Positions 25,719 through 35,146 of a stretch of DNA of 64,000 bases are shown in pieces (position 1 is the stretch's first letter; each line of letters starts with the position of its first letter). A model generated the notes under the pieces. That model was not told the origin of the DNA, did not search any database, and was given only the letters and a program-made list of their open reading frames with translations. This stretch comes from Thermodesulfovibrio yellowstonii DSM 11347 (GTDB taxonomy: Bacteria; Nitrospirota; Thermodesulfovibrionia; Thermodesulfovibrionales; Thermodesulfovibrionaceae). Where the stretch lies: the NCBI RefSeq assembly GCF_000020985.1, contig NC_011296.1:372001-436000 (forward strand). Direction: 5' to 3'. Both the position numbers and the translations under genes were made by a program.

Positions 25719-26333
25719 TTACGCAATATAAAGTCCTATAATCCATAAGCTGAAAAACAGGACAAAACTCACAAATCCGATTAGCAGATATTTTTTATTT
25801 AGTGGAGTATTAAATCCTTTGATTATGATCCAAAAAACAGAGCCGATCCATGCAAGAAGAGAAAAAATAGAAATTATACTCCAGAGCCCAGATGGTGAAC
25901 TGTCATATTTTAAAATTTCCATATGATGATTATAAAGCCTTTGATAATCTTTTTCTGAAAAATTATTATACTTCCATTGAATCATCTGTTTTGTTTTAAG
26001 CTCTGCAATTGAAGGTTCAATGTTTTTAATCTCGTCTTTATAAGGCTGATAAAAACTTCTTATCTGATAAAGAGCACTTCTTAGGGTTTCATAACAGTAA
26101 AGCTTTTGTTCTGTATCTTTAAATTTTTCACATCTTTCAAGAATTCCCTGTATAGCTTCTTTATTGTAAGGACTTAGAGGTATATAGGATAGCAAAGCTC
26201 TTTCATAATATCTAACTGCTTTAATAGAGTTATCAGTTTTTTTTGCTTCAGAAATAAAATTTTTCTGTGTTATAAAAGCTTTTGCGCAGAATAAAAAAAT
26301 TATAACAAAAAATATTATGCTAATTTTTTTCAT
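25719..26333 (-). CDS. Uncharacterised membrane-anchored protein
   Basis: A 204-aa protein I do not recognise. It has an N-terminal signal-anchor (about 4-20), a helical extracytoplasmic region of about 120 residues rich in Tyr, Lys and Glu, and two C-terminal transmembrane helices (about 148-169 and 180-203). Its start overlaps the DUF2723 stop by 14 nt, and GT9 follows 3 nt after its stop. It is therefore probably an accessory protein of the same glycan or glycosylation system. Confidence 0.65.
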   Translation of the reverse strand: MKKISIIFFVIIFLFCAKAFITQKNFISEAKKTDNSIKAVRYYERALLSYIPLSPYNKEAIQGILERCEKFKDTEQKLYCYETLRSALYQIRSFYQPYKDEIKNIEPSIAELKTKQMIQWKYNNFSEKDYQRLYNHHMEILKYDSSPSGLWSIISIFSLLAWIGSVFWIIIKGFNTPLNKKYLLIGFVSFVLFFSLWIIGLYIA

Positions 26334-28209
26334 TCTCTTTTCCAGATAAATAAAATTTATTCATTTTGTTGTATTTTTTAATAGCATTATAAATATAAAG
26401 ATACTTTTCATTTTCACTGCTGATTTTTGCTTTTATATTAAATGGTGCTGTAAAATCTCCATAGCTTATTTTCTGTTCAAAGGTTATCTCGTTACCAGAA
26501 GATGTCTCATATGCTTTTGCCATGTTAACATATCCCATTGTAGAAAAGTTACATAGCAAAAGAGTAAAAACATCATCTGTTCCGTGACTAAGGCAGTCTT
26601 CATAGTTAACAAAAGGCTCAATTTTTTTCATTCTTTCCCTGAAAAATTCATCAAAATCTCTTTTATCAAATGATTTTCCCATATAAATAAAAGTGTAAAA
26701 ATAAGGATAACTATCAACGACTCTGTAAATAGGATGTTTTTCTGATAAAGCAATAATTGAATAATATCTTTTTTTTCTGGTTAAATCTATCAAATCACCA
26801 CCAAAAAACTCAGGGAAAAGTTCGCTGTAAAATTTATAAGGTTTGCATCCTTGAAGTGCCCATAGCATTGTTTTATAATCATCAAGAGCTATATGACATA
26901 TATCTTCTCTGTATCTACCGACAAGCTTTAAATACCATGCCTGAAAGGCATGATTATCCCCATAGGTCATATAAATTGATGCAACAGGTAAAGAAGAAAA
27001 AATTTCCTTTGTATATGAATAGGGAACATAGTTTTTATGCTGGTACTGATCAGTAAGCCTATCAAAAATCATTAGTAAAGGGAACAAAATAGCAATAATA
27101 GGTACAATCTTTTTAATTAAATGGAGATTTAATCTCTCAAACATACTGTAAATGAAATATATTCCTGAACCTATTACTATACAGTAAATAGCAAATGAGG
27201 GAAGAAAGTATTGATGCCCTATCACGTATATATCATGTATATCAAGGTTTTGTAAGGAAAATGTTAGCTTTGCAAGAAAAATTGAATAGATGAAAAAAGA
27301 TGTCAAAATAAACCAAAAAAGTTTTTTTGATTTTTTAAAAAGCCATATTAGTCCAAGAACAAAAAAAGGAATAGAGAATAAAGTAAAGTTTTTTTCAATA
27401 AGATAAAAATAGTTTTTGAAAGCATAGAAATATCCATAAAAATTAATAAAGCCTGATGTTGTCAAATCAATTGATGAACCACTCCCATAGCTTTTTCTTA
27501 AAAAAACCGTCAAGAAAGAACTCCAGTCAGTTACAGCTATCATATTGAAAAGCGTTTCTTTAATACCTCTTATGTAAAGATAGAGATTTATTGAAAAACC
27601 CAGAAGAAAAAATAGAAAACTCAATGGCAAATTTTTAAAAAAATTCCTAAAATAAAAAAGACTGAGAACAAAAAGAGGTACGATCATCATAAAACCTGTA
27701 TGATGTGCTGAAAGCGTGATTCCAAGAATAAATGAAGCAAGAAATTGAATTTTTCTATCATATCCATTTAAAGCTGTGTTTACTCCGCAAAGAAATAAAA
27801 GCATGACAAGAAAGGAATTTAAAGTATAAAATTTTGCTACAATACTCTGACCAAAAAATGAGTAAGAAAAGGCAAGAATAATAACAGAAGTGATGGCAGC
27901 AAAATAGGCTTCACGATTCTGTTCAGAAAGCTTAAAAACAATAAAATATACAAGAAAAAGTGTAAAAATTGAAAAAAAAACTGAAATTAGCTCAACTCTG
28001 TTTCCAATATTTCCAATTGGTAAAAAACTGAATAACTTACCAAGCTGAACATAAAGTGGATAGCCTGAGGGATGAGGAGTTCCAAGTCCATATGAGGCTG
28101 TTATTAATTCTCCGCCATCACCTGTTGAAAGAACTGGTGGAAGAGAGAAAATGTAAACCGAAACAATTAAAGATAGCGTAATGAAAAGAAAAAGTTTTTT
28201 AGAATCCAT
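26320..28209 (-). CDS. DUF2723 (GT-C-like) integral membrane protein
   Basis: A 629-aa protein with roughly 11 transmembrane helices followed by a soluble C-terminal region of about 200 residues. The N-terminal first-loop motif STGDGGELITASYGLGTPHP...GYPLYVQLG is the DUF2723 signature; this loop carries acidic residues as in GT-C protein O-mannosyltransferases. Such enzymes use polyprenyl-phosphate sugars on the periplasmic side. It lies just after the pilin gene and upstream of a polyprenyl-phosphate sugar synthase, so glycosylation of pilin or another secreted target is a reasonable but untested idea. Confidence 0.8.
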   Translation of the reverse strand: MDSKKLFLFITLSLIVSVYIFSLPPVLSTGDGGELITASYGLGTPHPSGYPLYVQLGKLFSFLPIGNIGNRVELISVFFSIFTLFLVYFIVFKLSEQNREAYFAAITSVIILAFSYSFFGQSIVAKFYTLNSFLVMLLFLCGVNTALNGYDRKIQFLASFILGITLSAHHTGFMMIVPLFVLSLFYFRNFFKNLPLSFLFFLLGFSINLYLYIRGIKETLFNMIAVTDWSSFLTVFLRKSYGSGSSIDLTTSGFINFYGYFYAFKNYFYLIEKNFTLFSIPFFVLGLIWLFKKSKKLFWFILTSFFIYSIFLAKLTFSLQNLDIHDIYVIGHQYFLPSFAIYCIVIGSGIYFIYSMFERLNLHLIKKIVPIIAILFPLLMIFDRLTDQYQHKNYVPYSYTKEIFSSLPVASIYMTYGDNHAFQAWYLKLVGRYREDICHIALDDYKTMLWALQGCKPYKFYSELFPEFFGGDLIDLTRKKRYYSIIALSEKHPIYRVVDSYPYFYTFIYMGKSFDKRDFDEFFRERMKKIEPFVNYEDCLSHGTDDVFTLLLCNFSTMGYVNMAKAYETSSGNEITFEQKISYGDFTAPFNIKAKISSENEKYLYIYNAIKKYNKMNKFYLSGKENEKN

Positions 28210-28245
28210 TATGTTGTTTTATGTATGAATTTTATTTATTAGGAT

Positions 28246-28279
28246 TAAAAGAGGGCAGGTTTTGCCTGCCCCTTTTTTA
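28246..28279. terminator. Intrinsic terminator between the pilin gene and DUF2723 gene
   Basis: Perfect 7-bp GC stem GGGCAGG / CCTGCCC with a 5-nt loop. On the minus strand, after pilA, it is followed by TCTTTTA; the plus-strand side has CTTTTTT. It would limit read-through from the highly expressed pilin gene into the glycosylation genes. Confidence 0.75.
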
Positions 28280-28280
28280 A

Positions 28281-28715
28281 TTATTTAACCTCGCATTTGA
28301 ATCCGCCTGCATCAACCCTACATATTGCTGTATAAGAAGTTACTCCAGCTAAAGAGCCTGTTACTGCACCTGTTGTAACAGAGCCTGTAGAATCACATGT
28401 AATACTCTCATTGCCTGTTAATATAACAGTTCCACCAGGAGTTGAGATGGAAATACCTGATTGAGAGCAATTTTTAAGACTTTCAACTGGAATTATGGAA
28501 CCACTTCCTGATGCAGGATTTTCAACGCAGTATGCAGTTGCATCCATCATACATGCTCTTGCCATTGGTTCTGCATAAGAAGAAACCTTTGCTTTTTGTT
28601 GATACTTCATGTACTGAGGAATTGCGATTGATGCTAAAATTGCAATAATTGCGATAACAATAAGAAGTTCAATAAGTGTAAATCCTTTTTCGTCTCTTAA
28701 GAACAATTTTTTCAT
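28281..28715 (-). CDS. pilA: Type IV major pilin, prepilin
   Basis: A 144-aa prepilin. It has a short leader ending in Gly11, then mature [20 protein letters not shown] with Glu5, the substrate pattern for PilD. The hydrophobic helix is followed by [14 protein letters not shown], and the C-terminal domain has six cysteines and is rich in Ser, Thr and Gly. Residues with hydroxyl side chains are possible O-glycosylation sites. A strong RBS (AAGGAGG) precedes the ATG, and an intrinsic terminator follows. The gene stands apart from pilMNOPQ, separated by a repeat-filled gap and a two-component system. Confidence 0.93.
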   Translation of the reverse strand: MKKLFLRDEKGFTLIELLIVIAIIAILASIAIPQYMKYQQKAKVSSYAEPMARACMMDATAYCVENPASGSGSIIPVESLKNCSQSGISISTPGGTVILTGNESITCDSTGSVTTGAVTGSLAGVTSYTAICRVDAGGFKCEVK

Positions 28716-29107
28716 TTTTACATCCTCCTTCTTGTGAACTTCTGGCTTCCGAAGGAAGCTTTTTAAGATTTATTTATTTCTCACCTCCTTTGCTCTTTCT
28801 CCCTGTCATTCCGAGGAACACCTCTTTCTGTCATTCTGAGCAGCACCTCTTTCTGTCATTCCGAACGGAGCGAAGCGGAGTGAGGAATCTCCTCCTTTTT
28901 CTATAACAGAAAAGGTCAGAGATTCCTCGCACCCATTGAGGGTGCTCGGAATGACAGAAAAACACAGCCCTCGGCTTGACTCTTTTGAGTCAGAGATTCT
29001 GAGAGGTCATTGAAACCCCTCAGAATGACATTTTAAATAGATAATCTCATAAAAATATAAATAATTTACTAAAATATAAATAAAAATCCAATTAAATGTT
29101 GTGAAAA
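28716..29107. repeat. Pilin upstream region with repeat element B and a leader hairpin
   Basis: About 390 bases without a gene. Next to pilA lies the perfect 6-bp hairpin GCTTCC / GGAAGC (28745-28759), which would be in the pilin mRNA leader. From about 28798 to 29030 the DNA is repeat-family sequence: three TCATTCCGA/TCATTCTGA arms, a GCACCCATTGAGGGTGC dyad, and GAGTCA/TGACTC arms. I could not identify a convincing pilin promoter. Confidence 0.65.
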
Positions 29108-29938
29108 TTATGTGAATTTTACTACTGCTATAAAATTATCTCCTTTTGCTCTGCATTTAAGTTTAAGTCCTTGCTTTTTTGCAAGGGCTTCTGTAATTTT
29201 CAATCCTACTCCAGAACCCTTTTGTTCCTGTGCAATGTTGTTTCTGATTGCAAGTAAATTTTTTGATAGTCTTATATGAATTTTCCCATTAGAATATTTA
29301 ATGGCATTTTCCAGCAGTGAAAAAATAATATTCTCAATAATCTGTCGGTTTGCGGAGATATAAGTATCTTGCAAGTTCAATATTAATCTTGTATTATTTA
29401 TATCAAATATTGAAATATTTTTCTCTATTATTGTCTTCAAATTAATTTTCTCCTTATTAAGTGAAAACTCTTTAAAGCGGCTTATGGTTTCCAGAATTTT
29501 GTAAAAATCCTTCTGAATGTAATTATAGCTTGTTTCTAATCTTTGAAGAGCTCTTTCGTCATGTCGGATTTTCAAAATTTCTATATTACCCTGTTGAGTA
29601 GCAAGAAAATTACCAAACTTATGAGAAATAGTCAAAAGAATTAATTCTAAAAAATCTCTATAATCTCTTTCTTGTCTAAGCATTCTGTCAATGATTTTAT
29701 AAAGAATTAACATTAAACTTAAAACAAGTAAAAATTCACGTAATAAAACATCTTTTACATATTCCTGGAATTTTTTTTCTATAAATTCTTTTCTTTTCAA
29801 TTCCTTTTTATCAAATGTCTGAAAAATATAATCTTCTTTGGCACTATCAAAAAAGTTTATTACTACCGTATTCAAATAAAAGAGGATTACTCCCATAATT
29901 AATGAAAAAACAATAATTATCTTAATCTGAAACTTCAA
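29108..29938 (-). CDS. Membrane sensor histidine kinase
   Basis: A 276-aa protein. Two transmembrane helices (about 5-28 and 65-83) with a short loop, a dimerisation helix with presumed phospho-acceptor His106 (TISHKFGN), then a compact ATPase domain with N-box LLENAIKYSNGK and GSGVGLKITEAL. The G1 box (DxGxG) is degenerate, reading RNNIAQE, and the domain is short. The start appears to be TTG overlapping the response-regulator stop. Its position after pilQ suggests it controls pilus or pilin expression, with the adjacent regulator as partner. Confidence 0.8.
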   Translation of the reverse strand: MKFQIKIIIVFSLIMGVILFYLNTVVINFFDSAKEDYIFQTFDKKELKRKEFIEKKFQEYVKDVLLREFLLVLSLMLILYKIIDRMLRQERDYRDFLELILLTISHKFGNFLATQQGNIEILKIRHDERALQRLETSYNYIQKDFYKILETISRFKEFSLNKEKINLKTIIEKNISIFDINNTRLILNLQDTYISANRQIIENIIFSLLENAIKYSNGKIHIRLSKNLLAIRNNIAQEQKGSGVGLKITEALAKKQGLKLKCRAKGDNFIAVVKFT

Positions 29939-30579
29939 CTCAGTTTATATCCCCTTCCTGGATAAGTTATTATACTGTCTGATGGCAATACTTTTCTCAA
30001 TTCTTTAATATATGCTCTCACAATTTCATCTCCCACATCCTTGTCAGGCCATATGTAGTTTAAAATTGTTTCTGTATCAACAATTTCACCTCTTTTCTTT
30101 AAAAGAAGAATAAAAACTTCCCATGCTTTTTTTGATAATTTTATCTCATTATTTCCTTTATGAATTGTTTTAGCATCAAGATTTACAATAAGTTCTCCTA
30201 AGTTAATGATGTTTCCGATATGTTTCCTTCTGCTTAAAGCCTTAAGCCTGAGGACAAACTCTTTGAATTCAAAAGGCTTTGTAAGATAGTCATCAGCACC
30301 TCTTAAAAAACATGTCTCTTTATCATCTATGCTTTTTTTGGCAGTAGTAACCAGAATTGGGGTTTCAATGCCTGCTTTTCTTAATGCAGCAATTATTTCT
30401 TCGCCAGATGTAAATTTAAGTATCAGGTCTATAACTATTACATCAAACTCGTATTTTTTGATTGTTTTAGGAAGTTGTCTTTCATCATAAAGCCATACTG
30501 TTTCTATAGCTTCTATTTTGAGATAATCTTTTAGTGTTTCTCCCAAAATTCTATCATCTTCTATGAGAAGAATCCGCAT
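29935..30579 (-). CDS. OmpR-family response regulator
   Basis: A 214-aa protein. Receiver domain (acidic pair EDD, Asp51 in VIVIDLILKF, Lys in TKPFEF) and a C-terminal winged-helix DNA-binding domain (LSKKAWEVFILLLKKRGE, DEIVRAYIKELRKVL, GRGYKL). It is the expected partner of the histidine kinase immediately downstream (4-nt overlap) and starts at the last base of pilQ's stop. Targets are not visible; the nearby pilA promoter is a candidate. Confidence 0.88.
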   Translation of the reverse strand: MRILLIEDDRILGETLKDYLKIEAIETVWLYDERQLPKTIKKYEFDVIVIDLILKFTSGEEIIAALRKAGIETPILVTTAKKSIDDKETCFLRGADDYLTKPFEFKEFVLRLKALSRRKHIGNIINLGELIVNLDAKTIHKGNNEIKLSKKAWEVFILLLKKRGEIVDTETILNYIWPDKDVGDEIVRAYIKELRKVLPSDSIITYPGRGYKLS

Positions 30580-32570
30580 TACTCATACTTTAAAATTCTT
30601 GGAGTCACAAAAATCATAACTTCGTAAAGTGTTTCATCTCTGCCACGACTTTTAAACAGTTCACCAAGCAAAGGAACATCTCCAAGTCCTGGAACCTTAG
30701 ATTCTGTCAAGCTGTCAGTCTTTTTATATATGCCTCCTATAACAAGAGTTTCACCATCTTTTAAAGAAACCTTTGTATTTCCTTCTATTTTTGTGGTTCT
30801 CGGAGCATAAACTCCACCTATATTTACAAATTCCACAAGGTCTTCTTTGATAACACTTACATCAAGAAGCATTGATTTATCATCAATAAGATGAGGCGTT
30901 GCCTCAACTGTTATTGCAACATCTTTAAACTTGGTTGATATTTGTCCGCTTTGAACATCTTTTTCTCCGTAAGGAATACTTGCTCCCTGAACTATTTTTG
31001 CTTTCTGATTATCAAGAGTAATAACCTTTGGATTTGATATAACTTTACCCTTTCCTGATTGTTGAAGTGCTGAAATCCTTAAATCAAGTGCAATTGTTTG
31101 ACTTGGATTAAGATATCCGATTGTAAATGCAGTTGTTGGCGAAGTTACATTCCCTGTTGAAGCAGGTAGATTTATTGCTAATGGTGCAGTTCCTCCTGGA
31201 ACACTGCTTGCTGAACTACCTGCTGCTGCTCCTACAGAGCCAACTATCGTTGTTCTTGTGCCCGGAGGATACCACTGAATACCCCATTCAAACCCAAGAC
31301 TTTTTGAAAAGCTGCTTGACATTTCTATAATTCTTGCTTCAAGAAGTATCTGCCTTGTTGGTTTATCAAGGTCTGCTACAAGCCTTGCAATATGCCCTAA
31401 AACAGAAGGAATATCTCTAATGATTACTGTTCTTGTTCTTTCATCAGTTGATATTGTTCCTTTTGGGGATAGAATTTTTGCTGCTTCTATTGTCCCTTTT
31501 ACCTTATCAACAGAAGCGTACTTCAAAACAAATATGCGAATTTGTTCATCTTCTGCTTTTTTGAAAAGATCTTTTGTCTCTGCTTCAAGTTTTTTTTCTT
31601 CCTGAAAAATTTTAACAGGAGCAATTCTTATTATATTTCCTTCAAATGTTTTTTCAAGTTGAAAGGTTTTACATATGACATCAACTGCCTGTTGCCATGG
31701 AACATTTATTAGCTTTAATGTTACCTTACCTTTTACATCAGGATGGATGACAATATTGTATCCACCTATGTCTCCAAGAAGTCTGAAAACCCCTACAATA
31801 TCAGCATCTTGAAGGTCAAGTGAAATAGTCTTTTCTTCATTACCAGCCTTTGGCAGAGAGGTTTCTATGGATTTAGTTTCTTGTGATTCAACTATTTTAG
31901 TTTCTTTAACTTTTTTCATATCAAGAATTATTTCATCTCCGAGATAAACAGGCTCAACATCAAATTCTTTCCCGTAAAAGAAGCTCAATATGAGTTCGTC
32001 TCCCTGCCTTTTTATAGAAACAGGAATGTCTTCTGATGGTTCTGTATCCAGATTTATACCCTGAAAACCAACATTAATGTAACCATCAATCTTGGTTATA
32101 GAAGGCTCTGGAAGTTCGCCATCTCCCTGAATTGATATCTCAAAACCTTCCTCTGTTTCATCAACTGTTATTTCAATAATCTTTTTCGCCTTCATCTGTT
32201 GAGATATTGAATCAGACGGAGAACTAAAAGAAATGATCAAAATATTGTTTTCCATTTTTATTTCAGGCTTAGCAGGTTCAACCAAAAGCATATCTACAAT
32301 AGTGGTATCTCCATAAGCTTGAGCTGAGATCTCACTTACAATTCCTTCTCTGAAAAACATTTTTTTATCTAAAATTCCAGGATTTGTGTTTTTAAACTCT
32401 ACTTTTATCTTAAAGGGATCTTCCTGAGGAATTACTTTATATTCTGTTTTTTCTGTAAGTTGTATTTTTAGAATATCTCCTTCAGGAATTATCGCTTTAA
32501 TCTCACCAGCTATTAAATTTGATGCAAAAAAAAGTATAAAAATTAAGATAAAAACAATTTTATTTATCAT
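30579..32570 (-). CDS. pilQ: Type IV pilus secretin
   Basis: A 663-aa protein. Signal peptide (about 1-21), two AMIN-like domains (about 22-100 and 130-225), an STN/secretin N0 domain (about 240-310), an N1-like domain, and the C-terminal secretin barrel from about 400, with VISNPKVITLDNQKAKI and LVIGGIYKK...VPGLGDVPLLGELF. It forms the outer-membrane pore for pilus fibres. It overlaps pilP by 4 nt as the last structural gene of the pilMNOPQ series. Confidence 0.93.
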   Translation of the reverse strand: MINKIVFILIFILFFASNLIAGEIKAIIPEGDILKIQLTEKTEYKVIPQEDPFKIKVEFKNTNPGILDKKMFFREGIVSEISAQAYGDTTIVDMLLVEPAKPEIKMENNILIISFSSPSDSISQQMKAKKIIEITVDETEEGFEISIQGDGELPEPSITKIDGYINVGFQGINLDTEPSEDIPVSIKRQGDELILSFFYGKEFDVEPVYLGDEIILDMKKVKETKIVESQETKSIETSLPKAGNEEKTISLDLQDADIVGVFRLLGDIGGYNIVIHPDVKGKVTLKLINVPWQQAVDVICKTFQLEKTFEGNIIRIAPVKIFQEEKKLEAETKDLFKKAEDEQIRIFVLKYASVDKVKGTIEAAKILSPKGTISTDERTRTVIIRDIPSVLGHIARLVADLDKPTRQILLEARIIEMSSSFSKSLGFEWGIQWYPPGTRTTIVGSVGAAAGSSASSVPGGTAPLAINLPASTGNVTSPTTAFTIGYLNPSQTIALDLRISALQQSGKGKVISNPKVITLDNQKAKIVQGASIPYGEKDVQSGQISTKFKDVAITVEATPHLIDDKSMLLDVSVIKEDLVEFVNIGGVYAPRTTKIEGNTKVSLKDGETLVIGGIYKKTDSLTESKVPGLGDVPLLGELFKSRGRDETLYEVMIFVTPRILKYE

Positions 32571-33049
32571 TTCTCTTCCTCCGCTCCAAGCTTTAAATAT
32601 TTAAGCTTTCTATTATCTTCTTTAATCTCAACACCATCTTTTAGAATCCTGATTACTTTACCTCCACTAAACCCTATTCTATCATTTTCTCTTACGATAT
32701 AGAACCTTCCATCAGGTGCCTGAATAAGTGCAAGACTACCTTTTTTATCCTTTGCAACTCCTGTGAGCTTAAGTTCTTCTATGTCATAACTTTCAAGAGG
32801 AGAAGCCCCTTTTTTCCGCTCCTCTCTTTTTACGATTAATGGTGCAAAGGGATCTCTTAATTTTTGAGCATCATAGGAATATGTAGGGAATGTAATTTCT
32901 TGTAAATTTGTTTGGATTGATTGTTTTTTTACAGATTGTTGGACTATTTCTTCATGTTTTAAGGTGTTATTAAATAGATAAATTACTAACAGTAAAACTA
33001 TGAATAATGTAACTATTCCGATAAATAAAATATTTTTTCTATTCATCAT
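32567..33049 (-). CDS. pilP: Type IV pilus assembly lipoprotein-like PilP
   Basis: A 160-aa protein with an N-terminal transmembrane anchor rather than a lipobox (about 6-27), a disordered spacer, and a small beta domain (DPFAPLIVK, YDIEELKLTGVAKDKKGSLA, FYIVRENDRIGFSGGKVIRI) characteristic of PilP. PilP links the inner-membrane PilNO complex to PilQ. It overlaps its neighbours by 4 nt on both sides. Confidence 0.88.
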   Translation of the reverse strand: MMNRKNILFIGIVTLFIVLLLVIYLFNNTLKHEEIVQQSVKKQSIQTNLQEITFPTYSYDAQKLRDPFAPLIVKREERKKGASPLESYDIEELKLTGVAKDKKGSLALIQAPDGRFYIVRENDRIGFSGGKVIRILKDGVEIKEDNRKLKYLKLGAEEEK

Positions 33050-33633
33050 TTTTTCTTCTGTTGTATTTTCTTCTTTTCTTCTTCTGGTATCAATGAGTAT
33101 GTTACAGCAATCAAGTTCATATTAAGCATTGTTGGATCCTTATCACCTTTTTTAATTTCCATCTTTTTTATGTTGATTATTCTTTCTATTTTTGTAATAT
33201 CAGCGAAAAATGTTCCAAATGTATGATATTTACCACGCATTAACACTTCTACAGGAATTTCATAAACTTCATTTGATGAATGTGGCTTTTTATCTTTTGG
33301 TTTCCATGAAGTTACAACTAATCCTTTTTGAAGTCCTATCTCAGAAACTTTCTTTAATACATCAGAAACTTCTGTTTCCTTAGGAAGAAGATTTGCAAGA
33401 AACTCCATCTTTTTCTGAAGTTGTTCATTTAAAGCTTTCAATTCTTCATACTTGTTAACTACCATATTTGCTTTTTCTATCTCTTCTTTTAAACTATTTT
33501 TTTCTTTTTTTAATTTATCAATAGCTTCCAGATTTGGTAATAAATAAACAGAACTGAAAAGAATAAAAAGAACAAGACATGGAATCACCATTAAAAGAAT
33601 TCTGTTAGTTTTTGAAAGGTTTTCCCAGTTCAT
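33046..33633 (-). CDS. pilO: Type IV pilus inner-membrane protein PilO
   Basis: A 195-aa protein with one N-terminal transmembrane helix (about 14-33), a coiled coil (KLKKEKNSLKEEIEKANMVV), then a ferredoxin-like domain (KVSEIGLQKGLVVTSWKPK, MRGKYHTFGTFFADI). PilO pairs with PilN in the periplasm to form the alignment complex. It lies between pilN and pilP with 2-nt and 4-nt junctions. Confidence 0.9.
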   Translation of the reverse strand: MNWENLSKTNRILLMVIPCLVLFILFSSVYLLPNLEAIDKLKKEKNSLKEEIEKANMVVNKYEELKALNEQLQKKMEFLANLLPKETEVSDVLKKVSEIGLQKGLVVTSWKPKDKKPHSSNEVYEIPVEVLMRGKYHTFGTFFADITKIERIINIKKMEIKKGDKDPTMLNMNLIAVTYSLIPEEEKKKIQQKKK

Positions 33634-33635
33634 TT

Positions 33636-34190
33636 TTACACCTTTAGCTTAAATTTTATAATAAATTTATATACTGCCTGTTTTTCAAACTCAGTTTGCT
33701 GAGATTCTACAAGATAGACATCCTGTAACTCTGGTGTTGCTTTAAGATTGTCAACAAATGCAACTACATTTAAGTTTGAAAATCCTATGCCTTCAACTGT
33801 AACTGCCTCATCAAACTGTAATCCTGTAAGCCATACTCCATCAGGAAGTTTTTTTACAATAGTGCTGAGAATACTAACAGGTGCTGATTGCATTTTTTTC
33901 AAACTTTCAATTAATTTTGTTTTTGCTTCTATATCTTTATTCATTGCTTCAAATTTTTTAACCTCGGCAATTTTTTTCTGTAGCCCTGAAAGCACTTTTT
34001 TCTGGCTTTCTATATCTTTTTGATATTCTGATTTTATATACTCACAATAAGCAAAAATAACCATCAGAATCACCAATGTTATTCCTGCTGGAATTATAAA
34101 CTTTTTAACAACTTCCCAAGATAGTGTGACTTGGAACTTTTTGCCTGTTTTTTTTACCTCTTTTTTGGGTAAAAGATTTATTTTAATCAC
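33636..34190 (-). CDS. pilN: Type IV pilus assembly protein PilN
   Basis: A 184-aa protein. The N-terminal cytoplasmic motif IKINLLPKKE, which binds PilM, is followed by a transmembrane helix (about 33-50), a coiled coil and a periplasmic ferredoxin-like domain (LPDGVWLTGLQFDEAVTVEG). It starts with GTG overlapping the pilM stop as GTGA, so translation is coupled. Confidence 0.9.
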   Translation of the reverse strand: MIKINLLPKKEVKKTGKKFQVTLSWEVVKKFIIPAGITLVILMVIFAYCEYIKSEYQKDIESQKKVLSGLQKKIAEVKKFEAMNKDIEAKTKLIESLKKMQSAPVSILSTIVKKLPDGVWLTGLQFDEAVTVEGIGFSNLNVVAFVDNLKATPELQDVYLVESQQTEFEKQAVYKFIIKFKLKV

Positions 34191-35125
34191 TTTATCTTCT
34201 CCGTTCCTCTCAGAGATAAACCTATTGATATAGAGGCAATGTTTACATATTTATGCATTTTGGATGAGATTTTTTTATTAATCTTGATTTTTTTGAAAGG
34301 ATTAAATATAAAAATTTCCTGCTCCAGCCTTTCCTCAATTGATGAAATAAAAAAAGGAGAAATTACAGGAAATCCTGTAAGATATATCTTTTTTACAGAT
34401 TCTTCGGACATAAAAGCCTTGAAATACTCAATCTGTCTATAAATTTCTGCAGAAACTTCATCTGCGAAGTTTCTTATTTCTTCATCGTGAGCTTCATTTA
34501 TATTAATATTTAAAGCAATAGTGCTATCTCTAATATAAATAGGCTTATTTTTCTTTGCGATAGCAAAGTTAATAACATTTTCTCCTATGTTAATAACTGC
34601 GACAGTATCAACATCGCTATAATTTACCTCGTATATATTGTAAAGAGCTAAAGCTCCAATATCTATAGCTACCAGTGTAATGCCTGCTCTTTCAAAAATA
34701 TTGACATATTCATCCACTATTTGTTTGTTAGCGACTGCTACAAGCAGTTCTGCTGAATTTCTATTTTTTGATTGTTCAAGTATATGAAAATCATAATATA
34801 CTTCTTTCACGCTAAAAGGAATGTATTTATCAAGTTCTAAGGGAAGATTTAAAGCAATTTCATCTTTATTTATGTAAGGAACTTGGAGTATTTTTACAGC
34901 TGTATATGTGGGTCCTGAAATTGCTAATGCTACTTTGAGATCCTTTATATTAAACTTAGGAGGAATTTTTAAAAGAGTTTTTATAAGAGTATCACTATCA
35001 ACAATGCCTTCTGAACCGAATACGCCATTTGGAAGTTCAAATATCTCCCATTGAACAAGCTCATATTTCTTGCTCATCTGAGCTATTCTAATAGAAGAAG
35101 GCTCTATTTCTATCCCAAGAACCAT
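34187..35125 (-). CDS. pilM: Type IV pilus assembly ATPase-fold protein PilM
   Basis: A 312-aa actin/FtsA-like protein: VLGIEIEPSSIRIAQM, NKDEIALNLPLELDKYIPF, DTVAVINIGENVINFAIAKK and IYLTGFPVISPF. It sits on the cytoplasmic face and binds the PilN N-terminus. It follows aroE by 21 nt, and no separate promoter was found, so the pil operon may be read from the aroE promoter. Confidence 0.92.
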   Translation of the reverse strand: MVLGIEIEPSSIRIAQMSKKYELVQWEIFELPNGVFGSEGIVDSDTLIKTLLKIPPKFNIKDLKVALAISGPTYTAVKILQVPYINKDEIALNLPLELDKYIPFSVKEVYYDFHILEQSKNRNSAELLVAVANKQIVDEYVNIFERAGITLVAIDIGALALYNIYEVNYSDVDTVAVINIGENVINFAIAKKNKPIYIRDSTIALNININEAHDEEIRNFADEVSAEIYRQIEYFKAFMSEESVKKIYLTGFPVISPFFISSIEERLEQEIFIFNPFKKIKINKKISSKMHKYVNIASISIGLSLRGTEKIK

Positions 35126-35146
35126 TTTATGTTTTGTAGCAAAAAA

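Noticed and set aside
28775-28795. Second Shine-Dalgarno (AAAGGAGGTGAG) upstream of pilA as a leader-peptide gene
   Set aside because: The only frame it could open is four codons long (GTG then stop), too short to call.
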